DNA of 54,112 nucleotides from Oscillospiraceae bacterium (GTDB taxonomy: Bacteria > Bacillota > Clostridia > Oscillospirales > Ruminococcaceae). The position numbers and the translations under genes were made by a program. Under the pieces are notes generated by a model. That model was given only the letters and a program-made list of their open reading frames with translations, was not told the origin of the DNA and did not search any database. Below, in pieces: positions 1 through 8,945 of the stretch. Location: assembly GCA_017408395.1 (NCBI GenBank), contig JAFQUQ010000039.1, positions 1 through 54,112 of the forward strand, given 5' to 3'. How positions within the stretch are numbered: the stretch's first letter is position 1; each line of letters opens with the position of its first letter.

Positions 1-1
1 C

Positions 2-1267
2 CGTTATGACTCGGCACACTACAAGGCTATACTCCGCAAGAACGGAGTAAAGGTCGTGTCTGCAACTGAGGTAATCTCGGAGGGTGCAGAGGGAATTATT
101 CTTGAAGCTGTGCTGGAAGGCTACGCCGAATATTATTCCGCCGAGCTTTCGGAAAAAGTTATCAGGGGTATGACAGAAAATGCTTTGAAATGTCAGTACA
201 ACGGCGGGTATGTTCCTGTTGGGTACAAGATTGACGAGAAGAAGCATTTTCAGCTTGACGAGCTTACCGCACCGTTTGTAAAAGAAGCATTTTTAATGTA
301 CATCAACGGCAGACAGCTTAAAGACATTGCAAAATTCTTCAATGATAATAGTGTGCTTTCTTCGCGAAAACTGCCGATGACAATTACAAGCGTATCCGCA
401 ATTTTGCAGAATAGACGGTATACGGGTGAATATCGGTATAGGGACATAGTTGTTCCCGACGGTATCCCGCCGATAATTTCAAAGGAACTGTTTGCAATGG
501 CGCAGGGCAGACTTGAACGAAACAGGTATGCACCATCAAGCTATAAATCCGATGACAGGTACTTGCTTACGACCAAGCTGGTGTGCAGTGACTGCGGAGC
601 ATATATGGTTGGTGAAAGCGGCACAGGTCGGACAGGCAAGAAGTATCATTATTATAAATGTGTGACGGCAAAGAAAAAGTGCGGTTGTGAGCGAAAGGCT
701 GTACGCAAAGAAGATATTGAAGATGTGGTAATCGACAACACCATTGATTTCATCTTTGATGAAGAAGTAATAGAAGGTCTTGCAGACAGGGTAGTAAAGT
801 GGCTGCAAAAGGATGATACTACCGTTCCGCTTCTTCAGAGAGAATTGGCGGAGGTTGAACAGGCACTTGATAATGTAATGAAAGCCGTGGAGCAGGGTAT
901 CATCAATTCTACCACAAGAAAAAGAATGTCCGAGCTAGAAGAACAGAAAACGGATTTGCAGGTCAGAATTGCACGAGAGGAAATTCAGGCAGATATCCTG
1001 ACGAAAGAACAGGTCATATTCTGGCTTTCAAATATGCAGAAGCTTAACCTTGCAACCGCTGAAAACAGGCAGAGGATAGTCGACACATTTATAAATTCAA
1101 TTCACGTTTATGATGACAGGTTAGTCATTAATTTCAACTGTCGGGAGGAGTCGGAAACGATTCCTCTCGAATTAAGCAAAAAAGTTTCTCGTTTACGGGA
1201 ATCGGGGGAGCCAAATTTATCCGAACTCTTACGAGTTCGGATTTTTTGTTTATATTTATCTCTGTAA
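2..1267 (+). CDS. Large serine recombinase, 5'-truncated by the window edge
   Basis: Site-specific DNA recombinase of the large serine family, which integrates or excises mobile elements. The frame is open back to base 2 and already reads as recombinase sequence (RYDSAHYKAILRKNG) before the GTG at 56, so that GTG is not the true start and the N-terminal catalytic resolvase domain with its serine lies outside the window. What remains is the recombinase DNA-binding domain (starting near YVPVGYKID), a zinc-ribbon with CSDCG and two later cysteine pairs, and a coiled-coil stretch (about residues 255-315 counted from base 56). The last residues (RVRIFCLYLSL) are encoded through a transcription terminator, so the reading frame probably runs on past its ancestral end. 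The genes that follow are on the opposite strand and of ordinary chromosomal type, so this is probably the last gene of an integrated element. Family assignment is firm; the identity of the element is unknown. Confidence 0.93.
   Translation, partial: RYDSAHYKAILRKNGVKVVSATEVISEGAEGIILEAVLEGYAEYYSAELSEKVIRGMTENALKCQYNGGYVPVGYKIDEKKHFQLDELTAPFVKEAFLMYINGRQLKDIAKFFNDNSVLSSRKLPMTITSVSAILQNRRYTGEYRYRDIVVPDGIPPIISKELFAMAQGRLERNRYAPSSYKSDDRYLLTTKLVCSDCGAYMVGESGTGRTGKKYHYYKCVTAKKKCGCERKAVRKEDIEDVVIDNTIDFIFDEEVIEGLADRVVKWLQKDDTTVPLLQRELAEVEQALDNVMKAVEQGIINSTTRKRMSELEEQKTDLQVRIAREEIQADILTKEQVIFWLSNMQKLNLATAENRQRIVDTFINSIHVYDDRLVINFNCREESETIPLELSKKVSRLRESGEPNLSELLRVRIFCLYLSL
1219..1247 (+). terminator. 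Rho-independent terminator inside the recombinase 3' end
   Basis: A perfect 10-bp stem (ATCCGAACTC at 1219-1228 with its complement at 1233-1242) with a TTAC loop is followed by a run of T. It sits before the recombinase stop codon at 1265, so the final codons are read through terminator sequence. Confidence 0.85.
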
Positions 1268-1287
1268 AATTTAAGCAGAAAAAACAA

Positions 1288-1312
1288 CCCCATATTCTCA
1301 GCGAATATGGGG
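1288..1312. terminator. Bidirectional terminator between recombinase and YesL-like gene
   Basis: A perfect 10-bp stem (CCCCATATTC / GAATATGGGG, loop TCAGC). On the minus strand it is followed by a TTGTTTTTT tract, so it mainly ends the minus-strand pectin operon; on the plus strand the T-tract is weaker. Confidence 0.85.
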
Positions 1313-1317
1313 TCTTG

Positions 1318-2013
1318 TTATCTGATAACCTTTTTCTTTCGTGGCTTCTTCTCAGGCTTAAGCTCCTGACCGTCAACAGCTTCGGGGCGGTCGGGCATAA
1401 GCGCCTCATTGTACTTTCTGAAGATTACAAGAAATCGTACAGCGTAGATCATTGTGAACACCCCTGAGCCGATAAGCAGGAAAAGATAAAGCACGATCGG
1501 CAGAATGTACAGCACATAGGAAATTCCCACGCTTACCACCACAAGAAGCAGGGTGTTGGGCCAGTTCTGAAGCGCCATAAAGAATGCCGTGGACAATGTC
1601 TTTTTTACAGGATTTTCAAAAATAGCCTGTACAGGGAAAAGATAAAGCAGAGTTGAAACGTACAGCAGGGCAATACCAAGGCTTATAGCATTCATAAAGA
1701 ATGCCATCTGGCTTTCGCTTTTCTGTGCCCAGTAGTAAAGGTCCAGAGCGATAACTGCACCGATGGGAAGCATAATTCCCCACAGGGCGGTAGCCTGTTT
1801 AAAATTGTTCTTGAAGGACTTGAAAAAATCCTTGAAAACGTTGGTATCTCTCGCACGCAGGATTTTAAACGCACAGTCGTAGGCGGCTGTTGTGGAAGCT
1901 CCCAGCGTTATAACAGGCAGGCTTGTTATCAGCCAGAAAAACGACAGCATAAACATATCGCCTATGCGTGAAATAAAACGGAAAACAGGATTTTCAGCGC
2001 TGAAAATTTTCAA
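1318..2013 (-). CDS. YesL-like integral membrane protein (DUF624)
   Basis: A 231-residue membrane protein resembling Bacillus YesL (DUF624). These proteins sit in operons for uptake and breakdown of pectin and other plant polysaccharides; their biochemical role is unknown. About five or six hydrophobic segments are visible. The N-terminal half carries the family-typical stretch FFWLITSLPVITLGAST, and the C-terminus is a basic tail ending KPRKKKVIR. The start is a TTG at 2013, preceded by AGGGAG at a suitable distance. It is the last gene of the 13-gene minus-strand operon, 20 bp after the isomerase gene and just before a strong terminator, a position that supports a link to the sugar importer. 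Confidence 0.85.
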   Translation of the reverse strand: MKIFSAENPVFRFISRIGDMFMLSFFWLITSLPVITLGASTTAAYDCAFKILRARDTNVFKDFFKSFKNNFKQATALWGIMLPIGAVIALDLYYWAQKSESQMAFFMNAISLGIALLYVSTLLYLFPVQAIFENPVKKTLSTAFFMALQNWPNTLLLVVVSVGISYVLYILPIVLYLFLLIGSGVFTMIYAVRFLVIFRKYNEALMPDRPEAVDGQELKPEKKPRKKKVIR

Positions 2014-2033
2014 TTGATACTCTCCCTTTCGGT

Positions 2034-2870
2034 TTAAGCCTTATCCCAGATGGACTGTATAAGCTTCCTTGACTGCTCCGCATTTTCGGGGACGGTATTT
2101 TCAAGGGTAACATGGATGTAAGGCTTTTCTTTTTTGATAAACCTGATGATCTCGTCGTAATTCATCTCGCCCTGTCCCGCAGCAACGGAAACCAGGTCGT
2201 TGTCCTTTACGACAAAATCCTTGATGTGGACAACGGCGATGTCCTTGCCTAAAAGCTCCATAGCTTCGGCAAAAATAGCGTCCCTGTCCTTATAATTATT
2301 ATAGCACAGTAAGTTTACGGGGTCAAATATTATTTGCAGATTAGGTGAAGAAATTCTGTCAAGAACAATTCTCGCACGCTTCGGAGAGTAAACTATATGC
2401 TTCCACACAGGCTCGATGGCAAGGATAACGCCCATTTTTTCAGCGTACTCAACCACGGGACGCAGATTTGTTATAAACGTTTCCAGAGCCTCGTCGGTGT
2501 GGCAGGCAGGCTCATATCTGTACTCCTTGTTGGGAGCGCCTGTTTCTGTGCCGACAACGCCGCAGCCAAGGTGTGAAGCGAAGCGGATGTTTGCCATATA
2601 TTTTTCTGTGTTAGACTTTAAAGCGTCTGCGTCGGGAGTCGCAAGATTAAGATAGCACCCCAGCACAGCAATATCAAGGTCGTTTGCCGCAAAAAGCTTA
2701 CGCAGGTACATTGCAAGTCCCGGAGTCAGCGCAGGAACGCCCACGCTGTACTGTGAGATTGATTTTGACAAAGCAATGTGACCGCACTTGAAGCCACGGC
2801 TTTTAAGTACAGGCAGAAGCTCCTCAAGGGGAAGCTTTTCGCCGTCGTGAACACGGATACCAAGCTGCAT
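2034..2870 (-). CDS. Sugar phosphate isomerase/epimerase-like TIM-barrel protein
   Basis: A 278-residue protein of the xylose-isomerase-like / AP-endonuclease-2 TIM-barrel family. Metal-binding style residues are visible: Glu in ILAIEPVWKH, Asp in IIFDPVNLL, His in VVHIKDFVV and Glu in VTLENTVPE, the usual Glu-Asp-His-Glu set. Relatives isomerise or epimerise sugars or act as inositol-type dehydratases; the substrate cannot be read from the sequence. It starts 1 bp from the GH28 stop, with GAGGT about 8 nt before the ATG, and lies in a pectin operon, so an unusual uronate or ketose is the likely substrate (inference). Confidence 0.8.
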   Translation of the reverse strand: MQLGIRVHDGEKLPLEELLPVLKSRGFKCGHIALSKSISQYSVGVPALTPGLAMYLRKLFAANDLDIAVLGCYLNLATPDADALKSNTEKYMANIRFASHLGCGVVGTETGAPNKEYRYEPACHTDEALETFITNLRPVVEYAEKMGVILAIEPVWKHIVYSPKRARIVLDRISSPNLQIIFDPVNLLCYNNYKDRDAIFAEAMELLGKDIAVVHIKDFVVKDNDLVSVAAGQGEMNYDEIIRFIKKEKPYIHVTLENTVPENAEQSRKLIQSIWDKA

Positions 2871-2871
2871 T

Positions 2872-4398
2872 TTAAACTACCTCGCTTTCATCAACATTTA
2901 TAAGCTCAACGGGGTCGCCCTCCTGACCGCTGATGTTTACGTTTATAAGGGTGATTTTTTCGGCATTTTCCGCAATGATACCCCTGCGTGACATTTCATC
3001 AATTCCGCAGAGCATTGCAGCGTAGCCCTTTTCAGCGTTTTCAGCAAAGCTTATGTCAACGTTCTTCATATAGATCTCGCTGATTTTTCTTTCGGGAAGT
3101 CCCATAAAATAAGCCGCCGCAAAGTGACAGTTACTGCACTTGATATTTTCAAATGCAAGCTTTCTGATGTGAGGAGTTGTTTCGTCAACAGGGTGAGGGT
3201 TTCTGTCCTGAACGTAGCTTGTTCTGCCGTCGGGGTCGCAGAAGTAGAAGCAGTTTGCAACAAAAGGCGTCTTTACTCCGTCCATATCAATATGGCGGAA
3301 GGTGATACTGTCGATAACAGCGGTGTCGCCTCTGCCGCGGCGTGTCTTTATTCTTAAACCTCTGTCGGTGTTGCGGAAGCGGCAGTTTTCAACCAGCACG
3401 TTCTTTATGCCGCCTGACATTTCGCTGCCCAGAGTAACCGCACCGTGTCCGTTTTCCATTAAACAGCGGCGGATGTGGACATTTTCGCAGGAAACACGGT
3501 ATTTTCTGCCCATATAGATTTTGCCTGCCTTAAGAGCAATGCAGTCGTCGCCGAGAGTAAAGTGCACGCCCTCGATTTTAACGTTTTTGCAGGACTCTAC
3601 GTCAATTCCGTCGGTGTTGGGGGAGTTGGAAGGGTTGTTTATGCTTATGCCGCAGAGGGTGATGTTTTCGGAGAAATAGGGGTGGATAGTCCAGGAAGGG
3701 CTGTTTTTGAAGTTTATGCCGTAAACGTTGATATTTTTACAGCGGTTAAGGAAAAGCAGACGTGGTCTGAATGCGCCCACCATCACCTTTTCGTTGTACC
3801 ACCAGTCTTCGTGGGAAGCGTTGCCGAAAAGCGTACCCTCGCCGTAAATCGTCACGTTTTCAACGTCCACGCCTGTTACGATACCTGCAAACATTTTAAG
3901 AGGGTTGCCCTCCCAGGTGCCTAAGTTGTACTCGGATTTTTCGTCGTAGCTTTGAATCATTCCGGGGAAAATGGTGTGGCTGAAACGCTCGTTGTCTGCA
4001 ATTATTTCAGCGTCCTTTGCAAGCTCGATGGAGATGTTGCTCTTCAAGAAAAGGTTTGTGACCTTGTAGCGTCCCTTGGGAATAAGCACACGGCTCTTTT
4101 CGGGACACGCCGCAATAGCACCCTGAATGTAAACTGTATCGTCGTTTAAACCGTCGCCGATAGCACCGAATTTCTTTACGTCAAGGGTAACGAACTCATA
4201 GTCCGTTCTGAAAGAAACCGAGTCGCCGTCAACGGAGAGGCTGTATTCAGTTTCGGGTTTAAGCCCGCCGATAAAGGTGATGTCACGTTTGAGGGTGATT
4301 TCCTTTCCGTTTAAAAAAGCCGCCGCAGTTTCTTCGTTGCAGCCTGTAAGCTCGGCAACGGCGTATCTTGCACCTGTGTAAATTATTTTAATGTCCAT
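2872..4398 (-). CDS. Glycoside hydrolase family 28 (polygalacturonase-type)
   Basis: A 508-residue GH28 enzyme that hydrolyses galacturonide linkages (polygalacturonase, exo-polygalacturonase or rhamnogalacturonan hydrolase). Residues 1-70 form a small beta-rich domain, and the right-handed beta-helix begins at VKKFGAIGDGLNDDT. All GH28 catalytic signatures are present: NTDGID near residue 261, GDDCIAL near 283, GHGAVTLGSE near 317 and RIKT near 350. No signal peptide is visible, so it probably acts in the cytoplasm on imported oligogalacturonides from their ends, as in other GH28/GH105 import operons. The start has GGAGG 5 nt upstream. A strong hairpin separates it from the permease gene upstream and may lower its expression. 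Exact linkage specificity is not determined. Confidence 0.93.
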   Translation of the reverse strand: MDIKIIYTGARYAVAELTGCNEETAAAFLNGKEITLKRDITFIGGLKPETEYSLSVDGDSVSFRTDYEFVTLDVKKFGAIGDGLNDDTVYIQGAIAACPEKSRVLIPKGRYKVTNLFLKSNISIELAKDAEIIADNERFSHTIFPGMIQSYDEKSEYNLGTWEGNPLKMFAGIVTGVDVENVTIYGEGTLFGNASHEDWWYNEKVMVGAFRPRLLFLNRCKNINVYGINFKNSPSWTIHPYFSENITLCGISINNPSNSPNTDGIDVESCKNVKIEGVHFTLGDDCIALKAGKIYMGRKYRVSCENVHIRRCLMENGHGAVTLGSEMSGGIKNVLVENCRFRNTDRGLRIKTRRGRGDTAVIDSITFRHIDMDGVKTPFVANCFYFCDPDGRTSYVQDRNPHPVDETTPHIRKLAFENIKCSNCHFAAAYFMGLPERKISEIYMKNVDISFAENAEKGYAAMLCGIDEMSRRGIIAENAEKITLINVNISGQEGDPVELINVDESEVV

Positions 4399-4417
4399 AA
4401 AAACCTCCGTATATAAA

Positions 4418-4448
4418 TTTAAGGCAGAGCAAGAAACTCTGCCTTAAA
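4418..4448 (-). terminator. Hairpin between permease and GH28 (partial terminator)
   Basis: A perfect 12-bp stem (TTTAAGGCAGAG with its complement) and a 7-nt loop. The following minus-strand sequence is only AT-rich (TTTATATAC), so partial termination or mRNA-end protection is more likely than complete termination. Confidence 0.6.
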
Positions 4449-4470
4449 CAATTCAGTCTTGAAATTCCGA

Positions 4471-5328
4471 TTAACCCTTTACGCTGCCTGCGGAAACGCC
4501 TTCGATGAACTGCTTCTGTGCACAGAAGAATACAACGAGGGATGGGATAATGGAGATAAGTGAAACTGCAAGTACACGGTTCCATTCAAATCCTGTGTCA
4601 GCGTCCATTGAAAGACGAACGAAGATTGCAGCAGGATAATTTTCAGGAGTCTTTACATAAAGCAGAGGACCCATATAGTCGTTTGAAGACCACATAAACT
4701 GGAAGAGTGCACAGCTTACGATAGCAGGCTTAAGCATCGGACAGATTACCAGAATAAGTGTCTGGATAGCATTACATCCGTCGATTGTAGCCGCTTCGTC
4801 AAGTTCTCTCGGAATACCTCTGAGGAACTGGATGATCATAAATACAAAGTATGTATCGAATGCAAAAAGTGATGGAATAATGAGTGGGAGATAAAGGTCT
4901 GAGTCAACCCAGTTGAACTTGTTGTAAAGAATAAACTGCGGTACGTTCATTACAACCTGTGGAAGGAAGAGTGTAGCCATAAGTACGGAGAAGAGCACGC
5001 CCTTACCGATAAACTTGAATCTGCCGAAGCCGTAAGCTGTAACAGTTGCGGAGATTACTGTGAAGATAACCTTAGGAAGAACGTAGCTGTATGTATTGAG
5101 CATAGCCTTGAAGATGTTGATCTTTCCGCCGTAGTCGTTCATTGCGTTCTTGTAACCGTCAAGAGTAGGATGTGCAGTAAACGGTGTGAGGTTGCTGAAG
5201 ATTTCGTTATTGGTCTTGAAAGTTGCGCCGACCATCCAGATAAGAGGATATACCATAATAAAGCCTACGAGAATGAGGATGATATATTTAACAACTGTGC
5301 CGACCTTCTGTAACTGTGTATAGTTCAT
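4471..5328 (-). CDS. ABC sugar transporter permease, MalG/LplC type
   Basis: A 285-residue inner-membrane permease of the carbohydrate uptake family 1 (MalG-like). Six transmembrane helices are apparent. The cytoplasmic EAA loop that docks the ATPase reads ELDEAATIDGCNAIQT. With the adjoining permease and the lipoprotein at 7523-8914 it forms an importer, probably for oligogalacturonides or rhamnogalacturonan fragments given the neighbouring GH28, GH105 and uronate enzymes. No ATP-binding subunit is encoded in the window, so it likely shares a multitask MsmX-type ATPase encoded elsewhere (known for this transporter family; inference here). Confidence 0.93.
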   Translation of the reverse strand: MNYTQLQKVGTVVKYIILILVGFIMVYPLIWMVGATFKTNNEIFSNLTPFTAHPTLDGYKNAMNDYGGKINIFKAMLNTYSYVLPKVIFTVISATVTAYGFGRFKFIGKGVLFSVLMATLFLPQVVMNVPQFILYNKFNWVDSDLYLPLIIPSLFAFDTYFVFMIIQFLRGIPRELDEAATIDGCNAIQTLILVICPMLKPAIVSCALFQFMWSSNDYMGPLLYVKTPENYPAAIFVRLSMDADTGFEWNRVLAVSLISIIPSLVVFFCAQKQFIEGVSAGSVKG

Positions 5329-5341
5329 ATATTAATCCTCC

Positions 5342-6259
5342 TTACTTTTCGTCGCCGTAGTATACCCAGTATTTCTGGCTCATGAAGGCGATAAGGCTGA
5401 GAACCATTACGATAACGAAGAGTACCCATGCCATTGCGCTTGCCATACCCATTTCGTAGTCCTGGAACGCTCTGTTGTAGATGAGGAGCGATAAGAGTGT
5501 TGTAGCACCACGAGGACCACCCTGTGTAATGATGTACGGACCGTTGAATTCCTGGAATGCCTGACAGAGCTGTGTTACAAGGTTGTAGAATACAACAGGT
5601 GTGATAAGAGGAACGGTAATGCTGAAGAACTGTCTTGCCTTGCTTGCACCGTCGATTGTAGCAGCTTCGTAAAGCTCAACGGATACGCCCTTAAGAGCAG
5701 CAAGGAAAAGAACCATGGCAGAACCGAACTGCCATACTCTCAGGAGAGAGATGATGAAAAGCGCATAGTCAGGTTCAGCAAGCCAGTTTACGCCTTCGCC
5801 GCCGAATGTTCTGATTACTGCATTGATAAGACCTTCGTCACGGAACAGTGCCTTCCAGAGAACTGCGATAGCAACGGAGCCGCCGAGGATGGAAGGAATG
5901 TAGTATGCTGTTCTGAATAAGCCTACGCCCTTGATCTTATAGTTGAGGATGTAAGCGATAAAGAGAGCAAACGCCAGTTTAAGAGGAACTGTTACGAATG
6001 CGTAGGAGAATGTGATGCCCAGGGAGCTCATAATCTTCTTGTTAGCGAAGATCTCCTGATAGTTCATAAGACCCCATTCGCTTATGCCTTTGAAAAGGTT
6101 GAAGTCGGAGAAGCTGTAAATGAGGGATGAGATGAACGGATAAAGTCTGAAAACAGAGAAACCTACAAGCCAGAGCAAAACAAACAGGAAGCCGTAGTTA
6201 TTACGGAAGAACTTCTGGAATTTTGTCGGCGAATTAGGATTTGAAGTTTTAGTAGCCAT
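5342..6259 (-). CDS. ABC sugar transporter permease, MalF/LplB type
   Basis: The partner permease of the same importer, 305 residues, with about six membrane helices and an EAA loop (ELYEAATIDGASKARQ). I place the start at the ATG at 6259, which has GGAGG 6 nt upstream; the frame extends to a TTG at 6280 that overlaps the GH105 gene, but that codon lacks a ribosome binding site. The gene lies between GH105 and the second permease, with 13 bp to the latter, consistent with translational coupling of the two membrane subunits. Confidence 0.93.
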   Translation of the reverse strand: MATKTSNPNSPTKFQKFFRNNYGFLFVLLWLVGFSVFRLYPFISSLIYSFSDFNLFKGISEWGLMNYQEIFANKKIMSSLGITFSYAFVTVPLKLAFALFIAYILNYKIKGVGLFRTAYYIPSILGGSVAIAVLWKALFRDEGLINAVIRTFGGEGVNWLAEPDYALFIISLLRVWQFGSAMVLFLAALKGVSVELYEAATIDGASKARQFFSITVPLITPVVFYNLVTQLCQAFQEFNGPYIITQGGPRGATTLLSLLIYNRAFQDYEMGMASAMAWVLFVIVMVLSLIAFMSQKYWVYYGDEK

Positions 6260-6276
6260 ATTAACCTCCACAATAA

Positions 6277-7353
6277 TCAATTTTTAAGCATAAGCTTCTG
6301 TGCGTATGCCATCATAAACGGTCCGACGCCCTTTGAATCATCGCTTACTATCTTTTCGGAAAGGTAGTATTCAACGCTGCCGTCACGCTGTTCGCCGGGA
6401 CCTAAGCCTGCAACCCAGCAGATGTCTGTAAGCCTGCCGTCCTTAAGCTTTTCCTTAACGATGCCGTCGAAGATACCAACGCCCAGGTCTTCGTACTTTT
6501 CACGGCTTATAACTTCAAGACGGGCAGCCTTCATAACCGCATATGCAACCATTGCAGAGCCTGATGTTTCAGTGTAATTGCCCTCTGTCTCCGCATGGTC
6601 AATGACCTGATAGAAAAGACCTGTTTCCTTGTCCTGATACTGAAGGATACCGTCGATAGTTTCCTTGAAAAGGTCACAGTATTCACGGTACTGTTCGTAA
6701 ATTTCCTCTGACATATTATCGATAACGTCGATAAGCGCCATCAGGTACCAGCCCATTGATCTGAGCCAGAAGTTAGGGGAGAGGCCTGTTGCTTTGTCTG
6801 CCCAGGGCTGTATCTTTGCTTCGTCGTAGCCGTGGTAGGAAAGCTTCTTTTCGGGGTTATACATATATTTTCTGACGTTTCTGAACTGGTTCAGAATGTC
6901 ATTGTAGTTTTCCTTCTTGTTGTACTTTGTTTCGTACTCCATATAAAAGGGCTGCGCCATATAGAGTCCGTCAAGCCACACCTGATTGGGGTAAATAGCC
7001 TTATGGAAGAAGTTGCCTTCCTTTGTACGGGGCTGTTCCATAAGATTTTTAATCAGAAAGTCGATGGCTTTTCTGTACTTTTCGTTTTTGGTTTCATCGT
7101 AAGCAAGAAAGAGCACCTTGCCTGCGTTGAAGCCGTCAATGTTGTGCTTGCCGAATTCAAAGTTTGTGATAACGCCGTCTTCCGTAATAAGCGGGTCAAG
7201 ATAATCCAGAATAAAATTCAGGTATTTCCTGTCGGAAGTCGCCTGATAAAGCTGCTGACAGCCCATCAGAACACAGCCGTCTTCATAGTTCCAGTAGTCT
7301 TTATAGTGCTGATAATTGTCAAGGAACTGGTTGATATAGTTTAGCTCTGACAT
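6277..7353 (-). CDS. GH105 unsaturated glucuronyl/galacturonyl hydrolase (YteR/YesR type)
   Basis: A 358-residue (alpha/alpha)6-barrel enzyme of GH105. It removes the 4,5-unsaturated galacturonate from the non-reducing end of lyase-generated pectin or rhamnogalacturonan oligosaccharides, hydrating the double bond. The signature QVWLDGLYMAQPF is present; its Asp (about residue 128) matches the catalytic Asp of characterised members. No signal peptide is seen, so it is cytoplasmic. Its product feeds KduI and KduD, both encoded upstream in the same operon. It is separated from the lipoprotein gene by about 170 bp containing a stable hairpin. Confidence 0.93.
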   Translation of the reverse strand: MSELNYINQFLDNYQHYKDYWNYEDGCVLMGCQQLYQATSDRKYLNFILDYLDPLITEDGVITNFEFGKHNIDGFNAGKVLFLAYDETKNEKYRKAIDFLIKNLMEQPRTKEGNFFHKAIYPNQVWLDGLYMAQPFYMEYETKYNKKENYNDILNQFRNVRKYMYNPEKKLSYHGYDEAKIQPWADKATGLSPNFWLRSMGWYLMALIDVIDNMSEEIYEQYREYCDLFKETIDGILQYQDKETGLFYQVIDHAETEGNYTETSGSAMVAYAVMKAARLEVISREKYEDLGVGIFDGIVKEKLKDGRLTDICWVAGLGPGEQRDGSVEYYLSEKIVSDDSKGVGPFMMAYAQKLMLKN

Positions 7354-7440
7354 TTTTCCCTATCCCTTTCTGAGTTTTGCTTGATGAACATCATATACGG
7401 TGATATGGTGCTCATTAAGGAAAGCTCAGCTTTTCTTGTT

Positions 7441-7485
7441 CCGACATACCCGTCACCGCCCCGTATGGGACGGTGAAAGAGTCGG
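7441..7485 (-). other. Stable hairpin between binding-protein and GH105 genes
   Basis: The core 7454-7475 folds as a 9-bp stem (one G-T pair) with a 4-nt loop, inside an outer CCGAC/GTCGG pairing at 7441-7445 and 7481-7485. No T-tract follows on the minus strand. Hairpins at this place in importer operons commonly protect the 3' end of the abundant binding-protein mRNA; that role is inferred here. Confidence 0.6.
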
Positions 7486-7522
7486 ATTTTTATGAAAATG
7501 TGGTTCAGTGAGGTCTTTTTAA

Positions 7523-8914
7523 TTAGCCTGCAAGAACGTCGGAGATACCATCGATGAGGATCTGAGCAGCTGTAGCGTAGTCATATTCGTCATAGCTGAG
7601 ACCGCCGAGAGCATCGTAGTAAACGCCGTCAGGGTTACCCTTGAGCTTGGAGTTTTCGAACTGTGTATCGAGTGGGAACTGTACCCAGTCAAGAACCTTG
7701 CCGTTAGCTTCAGCAACCATTTCGTTGAGGAGGCCCTGTGAGAGGCAGTTTTCTTTAGCAGCTGCGCTGAGTGGGATACCACGTTCGGAAGCCATGATAG
7801 CTGTACCTTCAGGATCGTTGAGGAGGTACTGCATAAGCATTGCACATTCTGTTGGGTATGGAGTTGTTTCTGTGATAGCGAATGCGAGGGAAACCTTGGA
7901 GTAACCACCCTGGTAGTCGCCCATATCCTTGAAGTAGTCGCCTACAACGAGTGTCTGGCCTTCGTTAAGAGCAGAGTTGAACTTGGAAGCAGAGGAATCC
8001 CATTCAAAGATACCAGCGTACTTGCCTTCCATCCACTTAGGGTTCTTATCGAGGGATTCAGCACCGTCGCCGAGGATTGTAGCGATTGTAGGTGTTACGT
8101 GCTTTTCTTCGAGGGAGTCGATGAATTCAAGACCCTTAGCAATTTCTTCTGCTGTGTAGTTGAGCTGGCCGTCAACAACCCAAGCCTTGCCGTATACGGA
8201 TTCGAGGTAGTAAACCATAAGGATCATTCTGTCGTATTCACCGAGAGCGAGTGGGTAGTAGTCATCACCGAGGTTTGTCTTGAATGCTTCGCCTGCAGCG
8301 TAGAGTTCTTCGAGGGATGTAGGAACTGCAACGCCTGCGTTAGCAAATGTAGATTCGTTCCAGTAGAAGATACGGCCTGTCATGGAAACAGGGATAGCCT
8401 GGAGTTCGCCTGCTGTTGTACACTGATCAAGAGCAGCCTGGCTGTACTGTGTAAGGTCGAATGTGTTGGAAACCTTGTTCATATCGAGGAAGATGCTTCC
8501 GTCGGAGGAGTAGTTTGTGATCCAGTTCCAGTTGATCTGGTTTACGTCAGGAGCTGTGCCTGCGTAGAAGGATGTGGACATGGAGTCTTCCCAGCCGGAC
8601 CATGCACCGAAGTTAACGTCAACCTTGATGTTAGGGTTCTTTTCCATGAAAGCGTTAACAGCGTTCTGTGTAGCTTCGTGTCTGGAGTCGCCGCCCCACC
8701 AAGAGAACTTGATTGTAACGTCTTCGCCTGAAGCAGGAGCTGCTGTTTCAACAGGTTCAGCAGCGCCGCCGTCTGCAGCAGCAGTTGTTGCAGCAGCATC
8801 GTTGCCGCCAGCAGTTGTTGTTGTGCCTTCGTCAGTTGTTTTTGTGCCGCAAGCAGTAAGTGCAGCGAGCATAGAAACGCTCATAATGCCTGCGAGAACT
8901 TTTTTCATGCGCAT
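7523..8914 (-). CDS. ABC transporter sugar-binding lipoprotein
   Basis: A 463-residue extracellular solute-binding protein (family 1). The N-terminus is a lipoprotein signal (charged MRMKK, hydrophobic core, lipobox LTAC), followed by a flexible Thr/Ala/Gly/Glu-rich linker to about residue 60 and then the binding fold (start KFSWWGGDSRHEATQN). AGGAGA lies about 10 nt before the ATG at 8914. It captures the oligosaccharide for the two downstream permeases. A possible promoter-operator just upstream (8946-8973) and a hairpin just downstream suggest extra expression of this subunit. The ligand is inferred from context as a pectin oligomer. Confidence 0.94.
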   Translation of the reverse strand: MRMKKVLAGIMSVSMLAALTACGTKTTDEGTTTTAGGNDAAATTAAADGGAAEPVETAAPASGEDVTIKFSWWGGDSRHEATQNAVNAFMEKNPNIKVDVNFGAWSGWEDSMSTSFYAGTAPDVNQINWNWITNYSSDGSIFLDMNKVSNTFDLTQYSQAALDQCTTAGELQAIPVSMTGRIFYWNESTFANAGVAVPTSLEELYAAGEAFKTNLGDDYYPLALGEYDRMILMVYYLESVYGKAWVVDGQLNYTAEEIAKGLEFIDSLEEKHVTPTIATILGDGAESLDKNPKWMEGKYAGIFEWDSSASKFNSALNEGQTLVVGDYFKDMGDYQGGYSKVSLAFAITETTPYPTECAMLMQYLLNDPEGTAIMASERGIPLSAAAKENCLSQGLLNEMVAEANGKVLDWVQFPLDTQFENSKLKGNPDGVYYDALGGLSYDEYDYATAAQILIDGISDVLAG

Positions 8915-8945
8915 AAAAAATTTCTCCTTTAAATCAAATTTAAAA

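Noticed and set aside
3475-3924. 149-residue plus-strand frame opposite GH28
   Set aside because: Antisense shadow of a gene with all catalytic motifs; no own promoter or ribosome site.
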